Assembly (NCBI GenBank): GCA_041389885.1
Contig: JAWKRB010000017.1
Location: forward strand, 116,885-180,884
DNA from: JAWKRB01 sp041389885
Lineage (GTDB): Bacteria > Myxococcota_A > Polyangia > Polyangiales > Ga0077539
Direction of reading: 5' to 3'
Length of the DNA: 64,000 bases
The position numbers and the translations under genes are program-made. The notes below the pieces were generated by a model. The model had not been told where the DNA came from. It saw only the letters and a list, made by a program, of their open reading frames with translations, and did not search any database. Positions 7,196 to 14,930 of this stretch are shown piece by piece; the stretch's first letter is position 1, and each line of letters starts with the position of its first letter.

Positions 7196-8898
7196 TGCGC
7201 GCCGCGAGGGCCTGGCTCGAGCGCTGGCGCTTCGAGGTCGGCGTCGGCGCGGCGACCGCGGTCGCGCTGATGATCGTTGGATATCGAACGGCCGGCGACG
7301 TCGACGAGGGCTTCTACCTCCTCGCGGGCGAGCTCGTGGCCCGCGGCCGGCTCCCGTACCGCGATTTCTTCTACCCCCAGGCGCCCTACCTCCCCTTTCT
7401 CATCGCGCCGCTGAAGCTCCTCGGGCCCACGTTCACCAGCGCCCGCATGGTCTTCGCCGCCATCGGCGGCGCCACCGGCGGGGTCGTCGCCGCGATCGTT
7501 CGAAGGGAAACAAACTCCCGAACGATCGCCCTCGCCTCCACCGCGCTCTTCGCCCTCAACGAGGTCACCTGGCAGTGGGCGCCGAGCGTGCGGCCCTACG
7601 CGCCGGCGTCGCTGCTGGCCGTGCTCGCGGTGTGGCTCTTGGGAGGCGCCGAGGCCCCACGGCTCCGCGGGGCGTTTCTCGCCGGGCTGCTCACGGGCGT
7701 CGCGGCGGGGATGCGGCTGCTGCTGCTCCCGCTGGTGGTGGCCTCGGTCGCCGGGGCCTGGCTCCGCGACGCGCCCTACGCCCGGCTCCGGGCGCTGGCC
7801 CTGCTGCTGCTGCTCCGGGTGTTCCTCTGGGCGCCCTACGGCGCGCAGAGCCGCCTCGCGAAATGGACCATCCCCCTGTGCCTCTGCGTCGTCGCCGTGG
7901 GCCCCCGCCTCGGCGCGCGGGCGGCGCGAGGCCTCGCCGCGAGCGCGGGCGCGGCGGCCGCGGCCCTCCCCGCCTACGCGATCTATCGCCTTGCGCCGCA
8001 GGGATTTCTCTTCGGCAACCTCGCCTTTCACGCCGCGCGCATCCCCGGCGTGCGCCCCGACGACCCCGGCGCCCTGACGCCCCGCGGGTTCAGCGCGGCG
8101 TCGATGTTCGGCCTCGCCCCGGTGCAGCAGATCTCGGCCCTGGGGGTCGAGGTCGCGCTGCTCTCGCTCTTCGCGCTGGTGGGGGTCACCGCGGGTCGCC
8201 CGCGGGTCACCGTCACCCTGCTCCTGGCGGCCGCGGGGGTGGCGCTCGCGGCGGTGGTGCCGACGCCGATGCACGAGCACTACCTCACGCCGATGATCCC
8301 GCTGCTGGCGGCGCTCGCGGGGGTCGGGCTGGGCGCGGTGTCGAGCGCGATGCGCGGCGCCGACCGGACGCAGCGCTACGCCCTGCCCGCCGCCCTCGTC
8401 GCGCTCACCCTCGCGCTGGGCCAGGGGAGCTTTCGGCAGAAATGGGTGCACGGCGCCTTCGGGCTCGTGGGCGAGTTTCGTATCTCGCACTTTCGGCCGC
8501 GGCTCCTCGACGCGAGCGCGGCGTGGACGCGCTGGGTCTCCGACCGCCACCCCGGTCCGGTGCTCGCGCTCTGGCCGGGCTCGGCGGTGGGGGTCGCCGA
8601 CCGGCTGCTCCGCGGCACCGAGAACCACTTCGCCCGCGCGGCGCCCATTCCCTCGGGGGACCTCGACGTCGCCGAGCGGCTGCGGGTGGTCACGGGCGTG
8701 GGGATGCGCGCGCTGGTGCAGAACCGCGTGCCCGCGGTGGTGACCTTCGACCGCGAGGCCGAGCACGAGGGCGCCGACGCGTTTCGCGCGCTGCTGCTGC
8801 GCTGCGGCTACCGCCCCAGGGGCGGCGTGGCGAACGTCTCGGTGGTCTACGCGCGGGTCGAGGCGCCCGAGGCCGACTGCCTCCCCCGCGCGCGCTGA
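7195..8898 (+). CDS. GT39/ArnT-like polyprenyl-sugar-dependent glycosyltransferase, membrane
   Basis: A 567-residue multi-pass membrane protein. After the first membrane helix comes a catalytic-type acidic loop (DVDEGFYLLAGELVARG, then PYRDFFYPQAP) typical of the GT-C/GT39 transferases, which move a sugar from a polyprenyl phosphate to a lipid or protein on the periplasmic side. About ten further hydrophobic helices follow and then a soluble C-terminal domain. The acceptor is unknown. It overlaps the GGDEF gene by one base, so it is probably co-transcribed. Two dispersed-palindrome structures lie inside the gene, at 7274 and 7494. Stop is adjacent to the convergent VWA lipoprotein gene with no gap. 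Confidence 0.8.
   Translation: MRAARAWLERWRFEVGVGAATAVALMIVGYRTAGDVDEGFYLLAGELVARGRLPYRDFFYPQAPYLPFLIAPLKLLGPTFTSARMVFAAIGGATGGVVAAIVRRETNSRTIALASTALFALNEVTWQWAPSVRPYAPASLLAVLAVWLLGGAEAPRLRGAFLAGLLTGVAAGMRLLLLPLVVASVAGAWLRDAPYARLRALALLLLLRVFLWAPYGAQSRLAKWTIPLCLCVVAVGPRLGARAARGLAASAGAAAAALPAYAIYRLAPQGFLFGNLAFHAARIPGVRPDDPGALTPRGFSAASMFGLAPVQQISALGVEVALLSLFALVGVTAGRPRVTVTLLLAAAGVALAAVVPTPMHEHYLTPMIPLLAALAGVGLGAVSSAMRGADRTQRYALPAALVALTLALGQGSFRQKWVHGAFGLVGEFRISHFRPRLLDASAAWTRWVSDRHPGPVLALWPGSAVGVADRLLRGTENHFARAAPIPSGDLDVAERLRVVTGVGMRALVQNRVPAVVTFDREAEHEGADAFRALLLRCGYRPRGGVANVSVVYARVEAPEADCLPRAR
7274..7291 (+). repeat. Dispersed 18-bp near-palindrome, copy 4 (intragenic)
   Basis: TCGTTGGATATCGAACGG; one mismatch, at the last base, to the oriented consensus. 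It is read in frame as part of MIVGYRT, a different frame from the copies translated as DRSxxND. Confidence 0.65.
7494..7527. repeat. Compound inverted repeat containing a variant palindrome copy
   Basis: GATCGTTC at 7494-7501 and GAACGATC at 7520-7527 are exact inverse complements, with GGGA and TCCC nested inside, so the transcript could form a bulged hairpin. The left 18 bases (7496-7513) match the dispersed element on the minus strand as TTGTT-TCCCTTCG-AACGA. It interrupts an otherwise typical GC-rich reading frame with an A-rich centre, encoded as RRETNSRTI. Confidence 0.6.
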
Positions 8899-10715
8899 TC
8901 AGCCGGGGATCCCGATGCCCGCGCCCACCGCGGGGACCACGATGAACACCGGGCGCGTGTCGACCACGGTGCCCCCGCGGCCGAGCACCTCGATCGTCGC
9001 GCGAAAGAGCCGCGCGGTCGAGGCGCCCTCGGCGAAGTCGTTGAAGAACTCCACGCGAAAGGTCACCCGGGTGCTGGGAGACACGCTGTAGAACGTCGTC
9101 TCGTCGCGTCGCTCGTAGCCGTTCGGGGGCTCGGGGTCGCCCCGCAGCGGCACCACGGCCTTCACGAAGTCGGCGGTGGTGCGCCCCGTGGGGAGGTTCA
9201 TCGCCATCGCGTCGGGCTGCGTGCGCGTGGTGATGTTCTGCCGCGACTGCCCCGCCACGCGGGTGATCGCGTCGACGATCTGCGACGACGCCATCCCAAT
9301 CCCCGCCGTGCCCGGACCGAACACGATCGGCATGCCCGCGCCGTCGACGGTGTTGGTGCGCTCGGCGACCGTGCGCGCGTTGGTGTACGTGAAGCCGCCC
9401 ACGCCGCGAGCTCGACGTCGACGCCGATGAAGTACCCGCCGCGCATGTTGAGCGCCGAGACCAGGTCGTTGCAGTTGTGCCCGCACGCGCCGCTGCTGAG
9501 CGAGCCGGGCACGCAGCCGTCGTACCAGGGCGCGTCAGACGCGAGCACCAGGATGGGCACCCTCCCCTCGGTGAAGCACGCCCAGCCGTAGCGCGCGCCG
9601 TCGCGGGGGCAGTCGCGCATGGGGTCGCTCCGCGGGACCCAGCCGTTGCCGCCCGGGTCGAGGGCGTTGCGCACCGAGCGCAGCGCCGCGGCGTCGTTGT
9701 CGTGACCGGGCGAGCCCTGGCCGGTGATCGAGAGAAAGGCCGCCTCGGTCTGACACTCAGGGCCGTCACCGCCGACGAAGCGACCCTGGGTGTCGCGGTC
9801 GATGGTGTTCATGTTGTCGAAGGCCCGCTGCGCGGCCATGAAGTCAGGGGTCATGGCCTGGCGGATCCAGAGCGTGTAGTCGCCGGGGTTGCCCGGGTCG
9901 CCGCTGGGCGCGAAGGGCATGCTGTCGAACGACGCGACGCCCATGCGCACGTCGGGGATCTGCATCTGCACCCCCGGCACGATCGTCGAGCGAAAGTTCG
10001 CCCGGAGGTTGTTGATGATCGGCTCCATGCTCGCCGAGTTGTCGACGAGAAAGAGCACGTCGGCCTGGCGGATGCGCGTCGAGAACTGAAACTCCCGGTA
10101 CTCCCGCATCCCGGCCATGCCCGGCGGGACGTACGGGAGCACCACGTAGAGCGAGTTCTCCGGCGGGCGCGACATCGCGTCGCGACCGTCGGACATCGCC
10201 GCGGCCTCGATGAGGTCGGTCGCCCCGTCGCCGTCGGTGTCAGCCGCGCAGGGGTTCGTGCCGAGCATCTGCTCCTCGCGGTCGGTGAGCCCGTCGTTGT
10301 CAGCGTCGAGGTCGCGAAAGTTCGGCACCGTGTCTTGCGGCGCGTCGCAGTTGTCGCCCACCGAGCCGCAGACGAAGCTCTGCTCGAACTGGTTGAAGTT
10401 CGGATAGCGCCGCGCCGCCTCGTTGGCGTCGAGAAAGCCGTCGTTGTCCGAGTCTTGATCCATGTAGTCGGGCATCCCGTCGCCGTCGGTGTCGACGTTC
10501 GGCGCGCCCTCGGCCTCGTCGGAGATGCCGTCGCCGTCGGTGTCGCGACACACCCCGCCCCCGCCCCCGCCCCCGGCGTCGACCCGAACGCCGATGTCCG
10601 CGCGCGTCACGTCGGTTCGAGCGCCCGCGTCGCCGACCTCGATCACCTCGGGGGATTGATTCGCGGCGCACGCCATCAGCAGGGCCGCGGGAATCACGTT
10701 CAGTCGACGTCGCAT
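8899..10715 (-). CDS. VWA-domain lipoprotein with thrombospondin-type calcium repeats (apparent frameshift)
   Basis: Starts at ATG 10715 with a lipoprotein signal (MRRRLNVIPAALLMACAAN). Residues about 55-160 carry Asp-rich calcium-binding repeats (DTDGDGISDEAEG, DTDGDGMPDYMDQDSDNDG, DADNDGLTDREEQ). A von Willebrand A domain follows with a MIDAS-like motif, DVLFLVDNSASM. Near 9405 the frame shifts by one base. The continuation GVGGFTYTNARTVAERTN and the C-terminal beta-rich part lie in the neighbouring frame, and adding one base gives 606 codons. I treat this as one gene. Such surface lipoproteins bind divalent metals and partners, and the function is unknown. Convergent with the glycosyltransferase gene. 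Confidence 0.8.
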
Positions 10716-10799
10716 CAAAGCCTCGCTCGAAGTAGGGAGCCCACGGAGTGAGTACCGTGCGCCCTCGGCTCCTCGCAAGCGCAGCCGCACCGCCCGCGC

Positions 10800-12077
10800 T
10801 CAGCGCGCCGAGCTCAGCGGCTGCGCGGAGAAGGCCGTCGGCGCAGGCGTCACGGCCACGCCGCGCCCGGCCACCCCGCCGCCGGTGTTCACCACGACCC
10901 CCGCGGGCGGAGGAGGCGCCGCCATGCCGATGAGCGGCGCCGTCGGCGGACCCAGGGGCAGAGACACCGGCGACATCGCCACCCGCGGCGGCGCGCCCAG
11001 GCGCACCCCGCCGCGAGAACGGCCGCGGGGCCACCACGCCAGCGGTCGATCGGCCGGCGGCGGGAGGGGCGGCGGCTCGTCGTCCCTGAGCGCCTCGGGG
11101 GGCGGCGGAGGCGCAGCCCGAGGCTCGGGCCGACGCGGACGAAAGAGCTCGGCGCGCGCGCCGTAGGGCACGCTGACCACCGAGACCCGCGCGGCGCCCT
11201 CGCGCCCGAGGTCCTCGGCGCGGATTCGCACCGGCGAGCGGGCGTCGACGAGGGCCTCGACTTCGCGAGGATTCACCTGCGCCACAGGCACTTCGGCGAC
11301 ATCGAGCGGGGCCGAGACGAGGGTCTCGCCCTCGAGCGACGGGCCCTCGAGGCGCGCGACCTCGACGGGCGGCGGGGACGCCTGCCCGACCGAGGCCAGG
11401 GGCCTGACGGCGTCGACGCCCAGCCCCGGCGGCCCCGGCGAGTACACCGCGCCGAGGTAGCCCTGCCTCGGGGGCACCGGGACCGTCTGCGGGTACAGCG
11501 ACGACGCCGCGGCGCCCTGCACGACGGCGCGGGCGACGCGGGGGCTCAGCGCGCGCGTCGCGGGGCAGTACACGAAGGGCGCGGTGGCCGCGGCCCCCTG
11601 CGGCGCGCGCGGCGCCCAGGCGACCCACCCCCTGCCCGCGCGCCAGTCGACCCACGCCGGCGCGAACTGCGTGCCGGGCACCCAGGCCCAGCTCGCGCCC
11701 CAGGGGATCCAGCGACCGTAGTGAAACGTGAGGTCGCCCCAGGGGAGCGTGCTCTGCCAGAACCACCCCGCGTCGGTGACGGTCCAGCCTCCGTGGGTGA
11801 CGTAGGGGGCGAAGCCTGCGGGCGCGGCCGGGAGCCACACGGCGCCGTAGGCCGGAGACGCCACCCAGGCGCCCCGACCCTCGGTGGCCTGCGCGATGGC
11901 GCGCGGGGTGATCGGCCCGAACGACTCTCCCAGCGAGATGGTCGTCCTCGGGCGAGGCGCGCCGCGGGGCGGCTCGTCGGGCGCCAGCGCCAGGGCGGGC
12001 GGGGCCGCGGTCGCGCAAGACTGCGCGGCGAGCGCGAGGAGCAGGGTCGTGCCAGGAGACGATGTGAACGCGCGCAC
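10800..12077 (-). CDS. Exported Trp/Gly-rich protein, DUF6600-like
   Basis: A 425-residue exported protein. The start is GTG at 12077, preceded by a good ribosome site (GGGAGG, about six bases upstream), and the signal segment is TLLLALAAQSCATAA, possibly a lipoprotein. Residues about 70-170 have repeated aromatic motifs (AYGAVWLP, GWTVTDAGWFWQSTLPWG, HYGRWIPW, WVDWRAGRGWVAWAP) that I associate with DUF6600 (YXWGXW-type) envelope proteins. The C-terminal half is Pro-rich and probably disordered. Function unknown. It is 84 bp upstream of the VWA lipoprotein on the same strand and may be co-transcribed with it. Confidence 0.7.
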   Translation of the reverse strand: MRAFTSSPGTTLLLALAAQSCATAAPPALALAPDEPPRGAPRPRTTISLGESFGPITPRAIAQATEGRGAWVASPAYGAVWLPAAPAGFAPYVTHGGWTVTDAGWFWQSTLPWGDLTFHYGRWIPWGASWAWVPGTQFAPAWVDWRAGRGWVAWAPRAPQGAAATAPFVYCPATRALSPRVARAVVQGAAASSLYPQTVPVPPRQGYLGAVYSPGPPGLGVDAVRPLASVGQASPPPVEVARLEGPSLEGETLVSAPLDVAEVPVAQVNPREVEALVDARSPVRIRAEDLGREGAARVSVVSVPYGARAELFRPRRPEPRAAPPPPPEALRDDEPPPLPPPADRPLAWWPRGRSRGGVRLGAPPRVAMSPVSLPLGPPTAPLIGMAAPPPPAGVVVNTGGGVAGRGVAVTPAPTAFSAQPLSSAR

Positions 12078-12152
12078 GGCGCACCTCCCTTTCACCCCTC
12101 GCGGGCGCGAGGCGGCGCAACCTCGATGCGGTACCACAAATCGCGCGCCCCT

Positions 12153-12617
12153 TCAGGGCTGCGAGAGCTCTTCGTCTTGAAACACCCCGAGGAGCTCCGC
12201 GGCGCTGCGGGTCGCGAGGATGCGCTCGCGCACCCGCCGATCGCGCAGGAGCCTCGAGACCTTCGCGAGCGCGCGGAGCTGGTCACCCGGCGCGCGGTCG
12301 GGGGCGAGGATCGCGACGAGGATCTTCACCGGTCGCCCGTCGATGGCGTCGAAGGGGAGGCCGTCGACGCAGAGGGCCACGGCGGCGACGACCCGCTGGA
12401 GCCCCGGGACCCGGCCGTGGGGGATCGCCACCTCGTCGCCCACCCCCGTCGACGCGAGCTGCTCGCGGTCTTTGAGGACCTTGGCGATCGCCTCGACGGA
12501 GAGGCCGTCGGCGCCGCGCGCGAGGAGCCCCGCGAGGGCGTCTAGCACGGCGCTCTTCTCGTCGGCGCGGAGGGAGACGGTGACCCGCTCCTCGGTAAGA
12601 ATATCGCTGAGGCGCAT
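12153..12617 (-). CDS. ptsN: PTS IIA-like nitrogen-regulatory protein PtsN
   Basis: A 154-residue EIIA-Ntr domain, full length for the family. The phosphorylated histidine is H67 in DEVAIPHGRVPG, aligning with the active-site His of E. coli PtsN. The protein accepts phosphate from the NPr branch of the phosphotransferase system and regulates targets such as potassium transport and stress responses. It is the third gene of the classic rpoN-hpf-ptsN order seen across Proteobacteria and relatives. ATG 12617 is chosen because MRLSDILTEERV is the conserved N-terminus. A 225-bp gap separates it from hpf, so it may have its own promoter. Confidence 0.93.
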   Translation of the reverse strand: MRLSDILTEERVTVSLRADEKSAVLDALAGLLARGADGLSVEAIAKVLKDREQLASTGVGDEVAIPHGRVPGLQRVVAAVALCVDGLPFDAIDGRPVKILVAILAPDRAPGDQLRALAKVSRLLRDRRVRERILATRSAAELLGVFQDEELSQP

Positions 12618-12842
12618 AGGGCGACGGGGGGCGCATACCCCTTCGCGAGGGGAGGTGTCTAGAGGGATCCCCCTCAAGGTCACACCCGAGGGCGGGCAAG
12701 ATCTCTTTCAAGGGGCAGAAGTCGTCTCAATCCCTTGGATGAACGACGACACTTCGAGCGATCGTGTCGCCGCCCGTCGCTGGGGTTCGTCGCCAACTTG
12801 AAGGGGATCGTGTCTAGGGACGACGCGCGGGCGCGCCGGGCG

Positions 12843-13184
12843 CTACTCGCGGGGCTCGTCGGACGCGGCGATATCGCGCGCCGTGGCGGCGCCCTTCTTG
12901 TTGCGCGAGACGGTGTCGTGGTGACGCGAGACCTGCTGCTCGATCTTGTCGATCAGCTGGTCGATGGACTTGTACATGTCCTCCGAGGCGTGGTGGGCGT
13001 GGTAGTGACGACCCCCGGCGGTGATGCCCGCCTCCGCGCAGTGCTCGCGACTCTCGACGAACAGCGTGACGTGCGCCTCGAGCGGCTGCCGCAGGTACTT
13101 CTGCAACTTCTCGAGCTTCTCGTGAACGTAGGACTTCAGCGACTCGCTCGATGCCATATGCCGGAAGGTGATCGCGATACCCAT
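12843..13184 (-). CDS. hpf: Ribosome hibernation-promoting factor, short form
   Basis: A 113-residue protein starting MGIAITFRHMASSESLKSYV, with the S30AE/sigma-54 modulation fold: an N-terminal strand, a helix with EKLEKLQKYL, then HVTLFVESREH and a helix SEDMYKSIDQLIDKIEQQ. It lacks the C-terminal dimerisation domain of long HPF, so it is the short type, which needs a partner such as RMF to form 100S ribosomes in bacteria that have one. It binds the 30S decoding region in slow growth. ATG 13184 has GGAGG a few bases upstream. It lies between rpoN and ptsN, the conserved context. Confidence 0.94.
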   Translation of the reverse strand: MGIAITFRHMASSESLKSYVHEKLEKLQKYLRQPLEAHVTLFVESREHCAEAGITAGGRHYHAHHASEDMYKSIDQLIDKIEQQVSRHHDTVSRNKKGAATARDIAASDEPRE

Positions 13185-13201
13185 CGCATCCTCCACGCGG
13201 T

Positions 13202-13221
13202 CGCTCCGCGTCAACGGAGCG
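13202..13221. other. Hairpin upstream of hpf
   Basis: A perfect 7-bp stem, CGCTCCG and CGGAGCG, with a 6-base loop, 17 bp upstream of the hpf start codon. No T-run follows, so it may be an RNA-processing or translational-control element rather than a terminator. Confidence 0.35.
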
Positions 13222-13295
13222 CCGCTACGCCCGCTCGTCTTCGAAGACCTCGGCCGGGGGCGGGCGCCCCGGGTCTCGGTCGCAACCATCAGCCT

Positions 13296-13315
13296 AACCC
13301 GCCCCCAAGGCGGTT
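13296..13315 (-). terminator. Candidate hairpin downstream of rpoN
   Basis: The minus-strand transcript reads AACCGCC, loop TTGGG, GGCGGGTT: a stem with one bulged base, about 24 bp after the rpoN stop. There is no U-tract, so it may be a weak terminator or a stabilising/processing structure inside the rpoN-hpf operon. Confidence 0.3.
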
Positions 13316-13338
13316 GGAAGAAAGCATTCGCGACGCGT

Positions 13339-14892
13339 TCAGAAATACTGCTTTCGCTTCGCGCTCGAGAGGATCCCGAGCATCTCGCGGTACTTCGCGA
13401 CGGTCCTCCGGGCGATCACGATCTTCTGCTTCTCGAGCTGCTTGACGATCTGCTCGTCGGAGAGGGGCGCCTTGGGGTCCTCCTCGCCGATGATCTTCTT
13501 GATCGCCTGCTTGACGCTCTCGCTCGCGATGTCCTCGTCGGCGATGCGGCGGATGGAGCTGTTGAAGAAGTACTTGAGCTCGAAGATGCCCCGCGGGGTG
13601 TGCACGTACTTGTTCGTGGTCACCCGCGAGATCGTGCTCTCGTGCATCCCCACGGTCTCGGCGACGTCGCGCAGGATCATCGGCCGCAGGTGCTCGATGC
13701 CCTTCTCGAAGAAGTCTCGCTGCTTCTCGACGATGCACTGCGTGACCTTCACGATGGTCTTCTGCCGCTGGTCGAGGGAGCGCACGAACCACTTCGCGCT
13801 GGCGAGCTTGCCCTGCACGAACTCCTTGGCCCGCGGGTCTTTCATCAGCGCCTTGGCCTGCACCTCGTTGATGCGGAGCTTGGGCATCCCGTCGTCGTTG
13901 GTGCCCACGACGTAGTCGTCGCCCACCTTGGTCACATAGACGTCGGGGGTGATGTACGCGGGGTCTTCGACGGTGAAGTTTCGCCCGGGGCGGGGCTCGA
14001 GCATCGCGATGAACTTCGCGGCTTCGTAGATGTCCTGCGGCTCGCAGTGGAGGTCGCGGGAGATCGCCCCGAAGTTTCGCCGCTCGAGGTTCTGCAGGTG
14101 GCGGTCGATGACCTGCCACACGAGGTCTTCGTCGTCGTAGCCGAAGTGCTCGGCCTGCACCAGGAGGCACTCGCGGAGGTCGCGCGCGGCGACGCCCACG
14201 GGCTCCATGTGCTGGATCAGCCGGAGCACCTCGTCGGCGTCCTCGGGGTCCATCCCGGCCTCGAGGGCGAGGTCTTCGATGGTCAGCGTGCGGCGCGCGC
14301 CGGGGTTGAGGTCTTCGGGGGCGTCGGCGCCGACCTCGGCGCCCTCGTCGTCGTCGAGGGAGACCCCGTCGAGGTTCAGGTACCCGTGGTCATCGAGGTT
14401 GTGGATCACCAGCATCGCGAAGCGGGTCTCGGCCTCGTTGAAGTTCGAGAGCCGGATCTGCTCCTCGAGGGCGTCGGTGAGCGACGTGCTCCGGGTGAGC
14501 GTCGCCTCGAGGGAGGGCATGTCGTCCGACGAGAGCCGCTGCTGCGTGGGCATCGGCGCCTGGTTCGAGTACGCCTCCAGGAACTTCTCCCAGTAGTCCT
14601 CCTGCTGGGTCTCCTGCGCGGCCTGACGCTCCTCGTGCGAGCTCGGCGCGTCGGCGCGGCGCTCGTCGATCACCGCGACCTGATCCACCGTGGGGAGCTC
14701 TCGCATCTCCTCGGCCCTGCGCGCCGCGTCCGTGAGGTCTGCCCCCTCGTCCAGGATCGGGTTGCTCATCAGCTCTTCGCGCACCGCGTCGATCAGCTCG
14801 AGTCGGTTGAGCTGCAGAAGCTTGATCGCCATCTGCAGCTGCGGCGTCATGACGAGCTTCTGAGACAGCTGCTGGACGAGCTTGAACTCCAT
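13339..14892 (-). CDS. rpoN: RNA polymerase sigma-54 factor
   Basis: A 517-residue RpoN. The N-terminal activator-interacting region I is Gln/Leu-rich (MEFKLVQQLSQKLVMTPQLQ). An acidic region II follows around residues 60-150, then the core-binding domain. The C-terminal DNA-binding domain carries the invariant RpoN box ARRTVAKYRE at 494-503, which contacts the -24 element. It directs polymerase to -24/-12 promoters that need AAA+ activators; one such activator is encoded at 34594. The start has GGAGGAG upstream at good spacing. It begins a conserved rpoN-hpf-ptsN cluster and lies 38 bp after the dynamin-like GTPase gene. Confidence 0.97.
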   Translation of the reverse strand: MEFKLVQQLSQKLVMTPQLQMAIKLLQLNRLELIDAVREELMSNPILDEGADLTDAARRAEEMRELPTVDQVAVIDERRADAPSSHEERQAAQETQQEDYWEKFLEAYSNQAPMPTQQRLSSDDMPSLEATLTRSTSLTDALEEQIRLSNFNEAETRFAMLVIHNLDDHGYLNLDGVSLDDDEGAEVGADAPEDLNPGARRTLTIEDLALEAGMDPEDADEVLRLIQHMEPVGVAARDLRECLLVQAEHFGYDDEDLVWQVIDRHLQNLERRNFGAISRDLHCEPQDIYEAAKFIAMLEPRPGRNFTVEDPAYITPDVYVTKVGDDYVVGTNDDGMPKLRINEVQAKALMKDPRAKEFVQGKLASAKWFVRSLDQRQKTIVKVTQCIVEKQRDFFEKGIEHLRPMILRDVAETVGMHESTISRVTTNKYVHTPRGIFELKYFFNSSIRRIADEDIASESVKQAIKKIIGEEDPKAPLSDEQIVKQLEKQKIVIARRTVAKYREMLGILSSAKRKQYF

Positions 14893-14930
14893 CTACCGAA
14901 TCTCCTCCCGTCCGCCGGGCAAGGGGCACT

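Noticed and set aside
13895..13915. Extra palindrome copy in rpoN (TCGTTGGTGCCCACGA)
   Set aside because: The spacing is two bases short and the AA of the right arm is absent; it is explained by coding sequence.
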